12,321 nucleotides of DNA from AVCC01 sp039920865 (lineage in GTDB: Bacteria > Pseudomonadota > Gammaproteobacteria > Burkholderiales > Burkholderiaceae_D). The position numbers and the translations under genes are program-made. The DNA is taken from the NCBI GenBank assembly GCA_039920865.1, contig JBDSCZ010000219.1, forward strand, positions 1-12,321. Direction: 5' to 3'. Every line of letters starts with the position of its first letter. The stretch's first letter is position 1. Positions 1-6,626 of this stretch are shown piece after piece. Below the pieces are notes generated by a model that was given only the letters and a program-made list of their open reading frames with translations, made no database searches and was not told where the DNA came from.

Positions 1-23
1 GCCCTCTGCGGTAAAAATACGAA

Positions 24-44
24 GGGCGGGTTTGGAACCCGCCC
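24..44 (-). terminator. perfect hairpin downstream of methyltransferase gene, candidate terminator or dispersed palindrome
   Basis: Positions 24-32 (GGGCGGGTT) pair perfectly with 36-44 (AACCCGCCC) around a 3-nt loop. On the minus strand, the direction of the upstream methyltransferase gene, the stem is followed by an interrupted T-rich run (TTCGTATTTTT, bases 23 to 13). This fits an imperfect intrinsic terminator about 20 bp past the stop codon. The arms and the flanking GTAGG also look like a dispersed GC-rich intergenic palindrome, so it may be a repeat that serves as a terminator. Genome copy number cannot be seen here. Confidence 0.5.
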
Positions 45-62
45 CTACAGTTCAATGGATTG

Positions 63-716
63 TTATTTAAGCCGGCAACTCATCAGCCAGGTGTGCTGCA
101 GGCGCAGCATACGGATGTCTTTGGCTACGCCGGCAAACTTCTTGCGCAGCGCGCTGTCGGTCGGGAAGTTCTTGACGTATTCGTAGCGTTCGCCGTCGGC
201 CAGGGTTTCGATCTGGTAAGTATTGCCTTCGTTATCGGTACGCGCCACCGGCGCCGTGTCTTCTTCCAGATAATTGTCGTCGATCAGGATCAGCAGGCCA
301 TCCTTGCCGATGATCTGGCGCACCCGTGCCAGCAGTTCGGTTTGCAGCTCGCGTTTGACATGGGCCCAGAAAAAACCGGCAAAGCACACTCTGTAGTCAT
401 TTGCCAAATCCAGTTCGAACGCATCGATCTGGGCAATTTTCACCTTCTGCGACGGCAAGTCCCGCGCCTGCGCCGCTTTCAGCATGGCCGGATTGTTATC
501 CGTCGCCAGCACGAAATCCGCCGAACCGGCCATTGCGGCAGTCCAGTAGCCGCGGCCGCACGCCAGTTCCAGCACCTTTTGGCCCCGCACCAGTTCGGCG
601 ACGCGTTCGCGCAGGATGGCGAATTCGTCCTGCCGGTCTGGCTGCGCATAAATGTTGTCGGAGGTGGCGGCGCGACTGGTGTAATAGGCGCTCAGGTCGG
701 TGTGCAAGGGTGTCAT
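63..716 (-). CDS. class I SAM-dependent methyltransferase, substrate unknown
   Basis: The 217-residue protein has a Rossmann-type methyltransferase fold. Motif I is VLELACGRGYW at residues 48-58 (the glycine-rich SAM loop). The acidic ribose-binding position is the D of ATDNNPAML near residue 73. An adenine-site-like QIDAFELD lies at 96-103, followed by the FAGFFWAHV strand-helix region at 112-120. There is no signal peptide, membrane segment or extra domain, so it should be a cytosolic single-domain enzyme. The motifs do not identify the substrate (small molecule, protein or nucleic acid). It starts 25 bp after the stop of the cysB-type gene on the same strand, so the two are probably cotranscribed, with the methyltransferase second. 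The ribosome binding site is weak. A link to sulfur metabolism rests only on position and on SAM being a sulfur metabolite. Confidence 0.85.
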   Translation of the reverse strand: MTPLHTDLSAYYTSRAATSDNIYAQPDRQDEFAILRERVAELVRGQKVLELACGRGYWTAAMAGSADFVLATDNNPAMLKAAQARDLPSQKVKIAQIDAFELDLANDYRVCFAGFFWAHVKRELQTELLARVRQIIGKDGLLILIDDNYLEEDTAPVARTDNEGNTYQIETLADGERYEYVKNFPTDSALRKKFAGVAKDIRMLRLQHTWLMSCRLK

Positions 717-741
717 CAGGCTTTGTTCCAGGGTAAAAATT

Positions 742-1683
742 TCATAATTCGTAACTTTCTTTCTCGCCGCTCATTGCGCGCTCGACCAGCTTTCGGTTCA
801 GTGTTGGCGTCAGCAATTCGATGAAGGTAAACACATAGCTGCGCAGGTAGGCGCCTTTCTTGACTGCCACCCGAGAAACGTTCATGCCGAACAGGTGGCC
901 GACCGGGATCGCTTGCAGGTTCTTGTCGCGCTCGGCATCATAAGCCATGCCGGCGATGATCCCGACGCCCATGCCAAGCTCGACGTAGGTCTTGATGACA
1001 TCGGCATCGATTGCTTCCAGCAGCACATCGGGCTTTAAGCCGCGCAAGGCAAACGCATGATCGATCTTGTTGCGGCCGGAAAAGGCGCTGTCGTAGGTAA
1101 TCAGCGGATAGGTGGCGATCTCTTCCAGTGTAATCTGCTTCGATTTCAGCAGTGGATGCTCGGCCGGCACCACCACCACATGCTCCCATTGGTGACACGG
1201 AAACGAGATCAAGCCATCGATGCTGGCAATCGCCTCGGTGGCGATGACGACATCAGCCTGATCCCTGAGTACCATATCGGTGATCTGATGCGGATTGCCC
1301 TGCAGCAAGGACAGCCGCACCTTCGGATATTTTTGCGTGAACGCCTGCACCACTTTCGGCAGCATATAGCGCGCCTGCGAATGGGTGGTGGCGATCGTGA
1401 AGCTGCCGCTGTCTTGCGCGGCGAATTCCTTGCCGATGCGCTTCAAGCTTTCAATTTCCAGCATGATCAGTTCGACCGCCTTCAATACTTCATGGCCCGG
1501 TTCGGTCAGGCCGCGAATCCGCTTGCCGTGGCGGGTGAAGATATCCACGCCGAGCTCTTCTTCCAGTTCGATAATCGCTTTCGATACGCCCGGCTGCGAA
1601 GTGAACAGCGCCTTGGCGGCTTCGGTCAGATTGAAATTTTGTCGAACGGCTTCACGCACGAAGCGCAGTTGATGGAGGTTCAT
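742..1683 (-). CDS. cysB: CysB-type LysR family regulator of sulfur assimilation
   Basis: The 313-residue LysR-type regulator is close to the length of enteric CysB (324). The N-terminal winged helix-turn-helix covers about residues 1-60 (NLTEAAKALFTSQPGVSKAI at 18-37), followed by a linker helix and the effector domain from about 93. Several residues known to contact sulfate in Klebsiella/E. coli CysB are present at the same numbers: T100, Q103, T149 and W166. Two other contacts are conservative changes, S102 and S202 instead of threonine. The family motifs TTHSQARYMLP (99-109), QGNPHQI (128-134) and AIDADVIKTYVELGMGVGI (224-242) are intact. CysB proteins activate cys genes when sulfur is limiting, with N- or O-acetylserine as inducer. 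The gene is divergent from the sulfate-reduction operon, which fits direct control. The paralogue Cbl cannot be fully excluded, but the gene context favours CysB. Confidence 0.92.
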   Translation of the reverse strand: MNLHQLRFVREAVRQNFNLTEAAKALFTSQPGVSKAIIELEEELGVDIFTRHGKRIRGLTEPGHEVLKAVELIMLEIESLKRIGKEFAAQDSGSFTIATTHSQARYMLPKVVQAFTQKYPKVRLSLLQGNPHQITDMVLRDQADVVIATEAIASIDGLISFPCHQWEHVVVVPAEHPLLKSKQITLEEIATYPLITYDSAFSGRNKIDHAFALRGLKPDVLLEAIDADVIKTYVELGMGVGIIAGMAYDAERDKNLQAIPVGHLFGMNVSRVAVKKGAYLRSYVFTFIELLTPTLNRKLVERAMSGEKESYEL

Positions 1684-1707
1684 GGAGTTTCCCGGGCCAG
1701 CGCCCTG

Positions 1708-1735
1708 ATTTTATTACCGAAAAGTATTATTCAAG
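1708..1735 (-). promoter_or_regulatory. candidate promoter for the cysB-type gene
   Basis: On the minus strand a -35-like CTTGAA (1730-1735) and a -10-like TAAAAT (1708-1713) are separated by 16 bp and lie about 25 bp upstream of the ATG. This is a visual match only; neighbouring registers are nearly as good. The whole 1684-1864 divergent gap is unusually AT-rich at 1711-1734 and 1779-1820 and must also contain the promoter of the plus-strand operon, for which I could not pick a convincing -35/-10 pair. Confidence 0.3.
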
Positions 1736-1764
1736 TCCGGCGCCGTAAATCGTTGATGGACCAG

Positions 1765-1779
1765 CGGCATCGCATGCCG
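1765..1779. repeat. short inverted repeat in the cysB/operon divergent region
   Basis: CGGCAT (1765-1770) and ATGCCG (1774-1779) form a 6-bp dyad with a 3-base centre, next to the AT-rich stretch ATAACCGTATAAGCAAATAAAT. It lies between the cysB-type gene and the tauE-like gene. It could be an operator, but dyads of this size occur by chance. Confidence 0.25.
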
Positions 1780-1864
1780 AATAACCGTATAAGCAAATAA
1801 ATACTTTGTAGTTTGGAATATGGCCGCAGTTTATTACGATTGCGTCCATTATACGCGGGGTGAT

Positions 1865-2638
1865 ATGACTATTTCTTATGTGGTTTCCGGTTTTGCAGTG
1901 GGTTTACTGGTCGGTCTGACGGGAGTCGGGGGTGGTTCATTGATGACGCCGTTGCTCACCTTATTGTTCGGCATCAACCCGACCGTTGCTGTCGGTACCG
2001 ATCTGGCTTTCGCTGCAATCACCAAATCCGCCGGCACCTTCACCCATCGCCTGCGCGGCACGGTTAACTGGGAGGTCGTCAGGCGCTTGTGCATCGGCGC
2101 ATTGCCAGCGGCAGTCGTTACGACACTGATATTGAAATATTTTGGCGGCATGAACGACAGCATGGGCCAGATCATCCGCTACTCGATCGCCGGCTCGGTC
2201 ATGCTGACCGTGGTCGCACTGCTGTTCAAGAGCCGCATGATTAGATGGTTAAATGCCCATCCCGAAAAGCAATTGTATGGATCAAGGCTGACCGCAGCCA
2301 CCATCTTCGCCGGCGCCGTGCTCGGGACACTGGTGACGGTGTCGTCGATCGGCGCCGGCGCCATCGGTGCAACTTTGCTGGTCATGCTGTATCCAAAAAT
2401 GAGCGCAGCTGAAGTGGTTGGCACCGATATCGCTTATGCTGTGCCGCTTACAGCCATCGCCGCCTTCGGCCACTGGTGGCTGGGCTCAATACACTGGGTG
2501 CTGCTCGGCACCCTGCTGCTGGGCTCGGTGCCGGGCATCATGATTGGTTCATGGGCGGCCCGTGCAGTACCGGAAAAATTTCTGCGCGGCTTGCTGGCAA
2601 CCACGCTGACCGGCGTGGCGCTGAAACTGGTGCTTTGA
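1865..2638 (+). CDS. TauE/SafE family membrane protein, probable sulfite or sulfur-anion transporter
   Basis: From the chosen start this is a 257-residue, highly hydrophobic inner-membrane protein with about eight membrane segments. It shows the internal two-fold repeat of the TauE/SafE (COG0730) family: SGFAVGLLVGLTGVGGGSLM and VAVGTDLAFA in the first half (residues 8-50), and SSIGAGAIGATLL and EVVGTDIAYA in the second (160-192). Family members move sulfite, sulfonates or related anions. Because the gene leads a sulfate-reduction operon, export of excess sulfite or uptake of a sulfur anion is plausible; the sequence does not decide the direction or substrate. I chose ATG 1865 because it begins right at the first membrane segment and is preceded by GGGGTG at about 5 bp. 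An upstream in-frame ATG at 1820 would add 15 residues (272 total). Confidence 0.85.
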   Translation: MTISYVVSGFAVGLLVGLTGVGGGSLMTPLLTLLFGINPTVAVGTDLAFAAITKSAGTFTHRLRGTVNWEVVRRLCIGALPAAVVTTLILKYFGGMNDSMGQIIRYSIAGSVMLTVVALLFKSRMIRWLNAHPEKQLYGSRLTAATIFAGAVLGTLVTVSSIGAGAIGATLLVMLYPKMSAAEVVGTDIAYAVPLTAIAAFGHWWLGSIHWVLLGTLLLGSVPGIMIGSWAARAVPEKFLRGLLATTLTGVALKLVL

Positions 2639-2646
2639 ATCAGCAA

Positions 2647-2677
2647 CCGGAATTACCGGAATTAATACCCAGAATTA
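2647..2677. repeat. two tandem CCGGAATTA repeats plus a third near-copy before cysI
   Basis: CCGGAATTA occurs at 2647-2655 and again directly at 2656-2664. CCAGAATTA (one mismatch) follows at 2669-2677. They fill much of the 71-bp gap between the tauE-like stop codon and the cysI start. They may be regulator half-sites or simple slippage repeats. No convincing -35/-10 pair was found with them. Confidence 0.6.
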
Positions 2678-2709
2678 GCACTCGGAAACGGATTTTTTAA
2701 GGAACGCAG

Positions 2710-4404
2710 ATGTACAAATACGACCACTACGATCACCAATTGGTGAAGGAACGCATTGCACAGTACCGCGATCAGGTGCGGCGGCGCCTGTGCGATGAAC
2801 TGACCGAAGAGGAGTTCCTCCCTTTGCGTCTGCAAAACGGCCTGTACATGCAGCGCCATGCCTACATGTTCCGCATTGCCATTCCATACGGCCTGCTATC
2901 GTCGACCAAGATGCGCAAACTGGCGTTCATTGCCCGCAAGTACGATCGCGGTTACGGCCACTTTACGACACGTCAAAATATCCAGTACAACTGGATCAAT
3001 ATCGAAGAAACACCCGATATTCTGGAAGAACTGGCCAGCGTCGAGATCAATTCGATCCAGACTTCCGGCAATTGCATTCGCAACATCACCTCCGATGAAT
3101 ATGCGGGCGTTGCTGCCGACGAGATCATCGATCCGCGCCCGTTTGCGGAAATTCTGCGCCAATGGAGCACCTTTCATCCGGAATTTGCCTATCTGCCGCG
3201 CAAGTTCAAATTCGCGCTGAACGGTGCGCTGGAAGACCGTGCGGCGATCGCTGTGCACGACATCGGCCTGAATGTTTTGCACAACGCCGATGGAGAAGTC
3301 GGCTTTCAGGTCATGGTCGGCGGCGGTATGGGCCGCACCCCGATCCTGGGTTCGGTGATCCGCGAATTCCTGCCTTGGCAGCACGTGATGTCGTATCTGG
3401 AAGCGATCATGCGCATCTACAACGAGTACGGCCGGCGCGACAACAAGTTCAAGGCGCGCATCAAGATCCTGGTCAAGGCGCTCGGCGTGGAAGAATTCAC
3501 CCGCATGGTCGAGCAAGAGTGGGCCGACCTCAAGGATGGCCCCAGCACCCTGACCGAAGAAGAACTGAACCGCGTAACCTCGTTCTTCACCCCGCCCGAC
3601 TATGAAACGCTGCCGGCGACTGACGCCGCACTGGAACAGCACAAGGCAGAAAACAAGGGTTTCTCCAATTGGATGCGCCGTAACGTCAAACCGCACAAGG
3701 TTGCCGGCTACAACGCGGTCGTGCTATCGCTGAAAAATCCGACGATAGCGCCGGGTGACGTCAGCGCCGATCAGATGGATTTCATCGCTGATCTGGCCGA
3801 CCGTTATAGTTTCGGCGAATTGCGCGTCACGCACGAGCAGAACCTGGTGCTGGCCGATGTCCGCAACGCCGACCTGTTCACACTCTGGAAAGAAGCCAAG
3901 GCGCAAGGTTTGGCAACCCCGAATATCGGCTTGCTGACCGACATGATCTGCTGCCCGGGCGGCGACTTCTGCTCGCTGGCAAACGCCAAATCGATCCCGA
4001 TCGCGCTCGACATCACGCGCCGTTTCAATAATCTGGATTATCTGCACGACATCGGCGATATCGAACTCAACATGTCCGGCTGCATCAACGCCTGCGGCCA
4101 CCACCATGTCGGCAACATCGGCATTCTGGGCGTCGACAAGGATGGCAGCGAGTGGTACCAGGTCTCGATCGGCGGAGCGCAGGGAAATAACGCCTCGATC
4201 GGCAAGATCATCGGGCCATCGTTCTCGGCGCACCAGATGCCGGAAGTGATTGACCGCATCATCCAGGTCTACATGCGCGAACGCATCGAACACGAGCGCT
4301 TCATCGACACCGTTCGCAGGCTCGGCATTGCGCCGTTCAAGGAGCACGTGTACGCCACGCCGATCAAGACAGAACAAGCTGCAGGAGAAGATGCATATGC
4401 CTAA
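2710..4404 (+). CDS. cysI: assimilatory sulfite reductase hemoprotein (nitrite/sulfite reductase family)
   Basis: This 564-residue siroheme/[4Fe-4S] enzyme catalyses the six-electron reduction of sulfite to sulfide in the cytosol. Two ferredoxin-like half domains and two siroheme domains are visible. GHFTTRQNIQ (83-92), TSGNCIRNIT (118-127) and KFKFALNG (165-172) match siroheme and anion-site segments. The cluster ligands are C415 and C421 in ICCPGGDFC (Cx5C) and C458 and C462 in SGCINACGHH (Cx3C). The length agrees with the roughly 550-residue proteobacterial type. A strong AAGGA lies 6 bp before the ATG. Nitrite reductases share this architecture, but the sulfate-reduction neighbours make sulfite the likely substrate. 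No CysJ flavoprotein gene is present in the window, so the electron donor is open: ferredoxin, a distant flavoprotein, or something involving the DUF934 protein that overlaps its 3' end. Confidence 0.95.
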   Translation: MYKYDHYDHQLVKERIAQYRDQVRRRLCDELTEEEFLPLRLQNGLYMQRHAYMFRIAIPYGLLSSTKMRKLAFIARKYDRGYGHFTTRQNIQYNWINIEETPDILEELASVEINSIQTSGNCIRNITSDEYAGVAADEIIDPRPFAEILRQWSTFHPEFAYLPRKFKFALNGALEDRAAIAVHDIGLNVLHNADGEVGFQVMVGGGMGRTPILGSVIREFLPWQHVMSYLEAIMRIYNEYGRRDNKFKARIKILVKALGVEEFTRMVEQEWADLKDGPSTLTEEELNRVTSFFTPPDYETLPATDAALEQHKAENKGFSNWMRRNVKPHKVAGYNAVVLSLKNPTIAPGDVSADQMDFIADLADRYSFGELRVTHEQNLVLADVRNADLFTLWKEAKAQGLATPNIGLLTDMICCPGGDFCSLANAKSIPIALDITRRFNNLDYLHDIGDIELNMSGCINACGHHHVGNIGILGVDKDGSEWYQVSIGGAQGNNASIGKIIGPSFSAHQMPEVIDRIIQVYMRERIEHERFIDTVRRLGIAPFKEHVYATPIKTEQAAGEDAYA

Positions 4405-4930
4405 TTCAGGAACAAAAATCATCAGGAACAAGGTCATCGTCGCTGACGAATGGACTATATTGCGCTTGTCTGAAGACCAGGCACCGGACAATGTCAGCGT
4501 AGCCGACGGCAAAGTTGTCGTGCCGTTGCAAGTATGGCTGGCGCAAAAGGCGACGCTGCAGGGCCGCCCGGATTTGGGCGTCTGGTTTGCCAGCGACGAA
4601 CGGCCTGAAGTACTGAAGGGTGAAGTCGATAAGTTCAGCGTCATCGCGGTCGATTTTCCGAAGTTCTCCGACGGTCGCGGTTATTCGATTGCCTACAATT
4701 TGCGCAGCCGCCTCGGCTATGGCGGCGAATTGCGCGCCATTGGCGACGTGTTGCGCGACCAAATGTTCTACATGCAGCGGGTCGGCTTCGACGCATTCGC
4801 ACCGCGCGCGGACCGCAGCATTGAAGACGCACTCAAGGGTCTGTCAGATTTTTCCGAAAAATACCAGACTTCCTCGGATGAAAAATTACCGCTGTTCCGT
4901 CGCACCCATCGCAGCGGAGTTGCTTCATGA
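4397..4930 (+). CDS. DUF934 family protein linked to sulfite reduction
   Basis: This 177-residue soluble protein belongs to the DUF934 family (COG3749), known mainly as a companion of CysI in proteobacteria, for example next to cysI in Pseudomonas. The strongly conserved C-terminal block runs from about residue 87 to 134, with FPKFSDGRGYSIAYNLRSR, LGYGGELRAIGDVLRDQ and MFYMQRVGFDAFA. No cysteine cluster, nucleotide-binding loop or membrane segment is seen, so no reaction can be assigned. A role in electron delivery to, or assembly of, sulfite reductase is inference from genomic linkage. The ATG at 4397 lies 9 bp after AGGAG and inside the end of cysI (8-bp overlap); an in-frame ATG at 4391 is only 3 bp from the same AGGAG and would add two residues. 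The stop codon overlaps the cysH start as ATGA, indicating translational coupling. Confidence 0.88.
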   Translation: MPNSGTKIIRNKVIVADEWTILRLSEDQAPDNVSVADGKVVVPLQVWLAQKATLQGRPDLGVWFASDERPEVLKGEVDKFSVIAVDFPKFSDGRGYSIAYNLRSRLGYGGELRAIGDVLRDQMFYMQRVGFDAFAPRADRSIEDALKGLSDFSEKYQTSSDEKLPLFRRTHRSGVAS

Positions 4931-5685
4931 GCCACAGCATGGGCGGCAACGTGAACAACGACAGCTACGACGCACTGGTCTCAGCCACGCAAGTCACGCT
5001 AAAACGCATCGCCAGCGACTTCACGCCGGCCGTGTTCGCCTCCAGCCTGGCCGCCGAAGACATGGTGCTGACCGACCTGATTCTGCGTGCCAAGCTGCCG
5101 ATCGGCATTTTCACGCTGGAAACCGGCCGTCTGCACGCGGAAACCCTGAGCGTGATCGACCACATCAAGGAAACATACGGTTACGATGTGGCGCTGTACC
5201 GGCCCGAACCTGCTGCAGTGGATACCTATGTGCAACAGAACGGCCTGAATGCGTTTTATGAAAGCATCGACCTGCGCAAGGAGTGCTGCCGCATCCGCAA
5301 GATCGAACCGCTGGGTCGCGCGCTGGCAGGCAACAAGGCATGGATCACCGGCCAACGGCGCGCCCAATCGACCACCCGGGCTGCGCTGGATGTCCAGGAA
5401 CACGATGATGCGCATCAGATGACCAAGTTCAATCCGCTGGCCGACTGGTCGGAACAGGAGGTCTGGCACTATATTCGCAGCAACAACGTGCCTTACAATG
5501 CGTTGCACGACAAAGGCTATCCGTCGATCGGCTGCGAACCCTGCACCCGCGCGATCCAACCTGGCGAAGACGTGCGCGCCGGACGCTGGTGGTGGGAAAA
5601 CCCGGACACCAAGGAATGCGGCCTTCACGTCGTCGACGGCAAACTCATCCGTATCAATCCAGTATCTGCAAATAAATCGGCATAA
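4927..5685 (+). CDS. cysH: assimilatory adenylylsulfate (APS) reductase, [4Fe-4S] type
   Basis: The 252-residue protein reduces an activated sulfate nucleotide to sulfite with thioredoxin or glutaredoxin as reductant. A PP-loop-like SSLAAEDMVL (39-48), FTLETGRLH (62-70) and the ITGQRRAQS arginine segment (140-148) form the nucleotide site. The cluster ligands are C120-C121 (KECCRIRK) and C203/C206 (IGCEPCTRA). The catalytic cysteine is C231 in KECGLH near the C-terminus. The CC...CxxC cluster signature is known from APS reductases (EC 1.8.4.10) and is absent from E. coli-type PAPS reductases, so APS is the expected substrate. This fits the lack of an APS kinase in the operon. A few cluster-containing enzymes accept both nucleotides, so PAPS use is not ruled out. 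The start is fixed by the 4-bp ATGA overlap with the preceding gene. Confidence 0.94.
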   Translation: MSHSMGGNVNNDSYDALVSATQVTLKRIASDFTPAVFASSLAAEDMVLTDLILRAKLPIGIFTLETGRLHAETLSVIDHIKETYGYDVALYRPEPAAVDTYVQQNGLNAFYESIDLRKECCRIRKIEPLGRALAGNKAWITGQRRAQSTTRAALDVQEHDDAHQMTKFNPLADWSEQEVWHYIRSNNVPYNALHDKGYPSIGCEPCTRAIQPGEDVRAGRWWWENPDTKECGLHVVDGKLIRINPVSANKSA

Positions 5686-5690
5686 ATATC

Positions 5691-6626
5691 ATGACATCTG
5701 CAGTTGAAAAACACTTTATCGACGCCGCCAGCAACCGTCATCTGGACTGGCTGGAATCCGAAGCGATCCACATCATGCGCGAGGTAGCGGCCGAATGCGC
5801 GAATCCGGCCTTGCTGTTTTCGGGCGGCAAGGATTCCGTAGTCCTGACGCGTATCGCCGAAAAGGCGTTCCGTCCGGGCAAGTTACCGTTCCCGCTGGTG
5901 CATATCGACACCGGCCACAATTTTGCCGAAGTGATCGAATTTCGCGACCGCCGCGTCGCCGAAATGGGCGAACGCCTGATCGTGCGCTCGGTCGAGGATT
6001 CGATGCAGCGCGGCACCGTGCGTCTGCGCAATCCGGCAACCGATTCGCGCAATGCTGCACAGGCGGTGACGCTGCTGGAAACCATCGCCGAATTCAAGTT
6101 CGATGCCTGCATCGGCGGCGCCCGCCGCGACGAAGAAAAAGCCCGCGCCAAGGAGCGTATTTTCTCGTTCCGCGACGAATTCGGCCAATGGGACCCGAAG
6201 GCGCAACGCCCGGAACTATGGGATTTGTATAACACCCGCGTCCATCCGGGCGAAAACATGCGCGTGTTCCCGATCTCGAACTGGACTGAACTCGACATCT
6301 GGCAATATATCGAGCGCGAAAAACTGGAACTGCCGTCGATCTACTTCGCCCATGAACGCCAGGTGATCCCGCGCAACGGCCTGCTGGTGCCGCTGACCGA
6401 CCTGACCCCGGCCAAAGAAGGCGAGACCGTCGAGACCCGAGTCGTGCGCTTTCGTACCGTCGGCGACATCTCCTGCACCTGCCCGGTCGCCTCCGGCGCC
6501 GCCACCGTCGATGCGATCATCGCCGAGACCGCCATTACCCAAATCACCGAGCGCGGCGCAACCCGCATGGATGACCAGACCTCCGAAGCCTCGATGGAAA
6601 AACGCAAGAAAGCAGGTTATTTCTGA
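5691..6626 (+). CDS. cysD: sulfate adenylyltransferase (ATP sulfurylase) subunit 2
   Basis: The 311-residue catalytic subunit of heterodimeric ATP sulfurylase makes APS from ATP and sulfate. The PP-loop SGGKDS is at residues 44-49, preceded by NPALLF. HIDTGHNFAE (71-80), IGGARRDEEKARAKERIFSF and the C-terminal ERGATRMDDQ region are characteristic of CysD. It is slightly longer than E. coli CysD (302), with the extra residues at the N-terminus. It starts 5 bp after cysH and has only a weak Shine-Dalgarno sequence (the upstream bases are TCGGCATAAATATC), so translation probably relies on ribosomes finishing cysH. Its TGA overlaps the cysN ATG by one base (TGATG), coupling synthesis of the two partner subunits. 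Confidence 0.97.
   Translation: MTSAVEKHFIDAASNRHLDWLESEAIHIMREVAAECANPALLFSGGKDSVVLTRIAEKAFRPGKLPFPLVHIDTGHNFAEVIEFRDRRVAEMGERLIVRSVEDSMQRGTVRLRNPATDSRNAAQAVTLLETIAEFKFDACIGGARRDEEKARAKERIFSFRDEFGQWDPKAQRPELWDLYNTRVHPGENMRVFPISNWTELDIWQYIEREKLELPSIYFAHERQVIPRNGLLVPLTDLTPAKEGETVETRVVRFRTVGDISCTCPVASGAATVDAIIAETAITQITERGATRMDDQTSEASMEKRKKAGYF

Noticed and set aside
60..824. Plus-strand open frame opposite the methyltransferase and cysB 3' end
   Set aside because: It is antisense to two genes with conserved motifs; its low-complexity composition is typical of a shadow frame in GC-rich DNA.
1820..1864. Upstream start for the tauE-like gene
   Set aside because: The 15 extra residues are polar and precede the first membrane segment; the later ATG has the better ribosome site. 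It is not fully excluded.
3724..4644. Minus-strand open frame across the cysI/DUF934 junction
   Set aside because: It overlaps two well-supported genes and crosses their junction; its translation resembles no protein I know.
4927..5685. Naming CysH a PAPS reductase
   Set aside because: The CC...CxxC cluster cysteines mark the APS reductase group, and no APS kinase is present in the operon.
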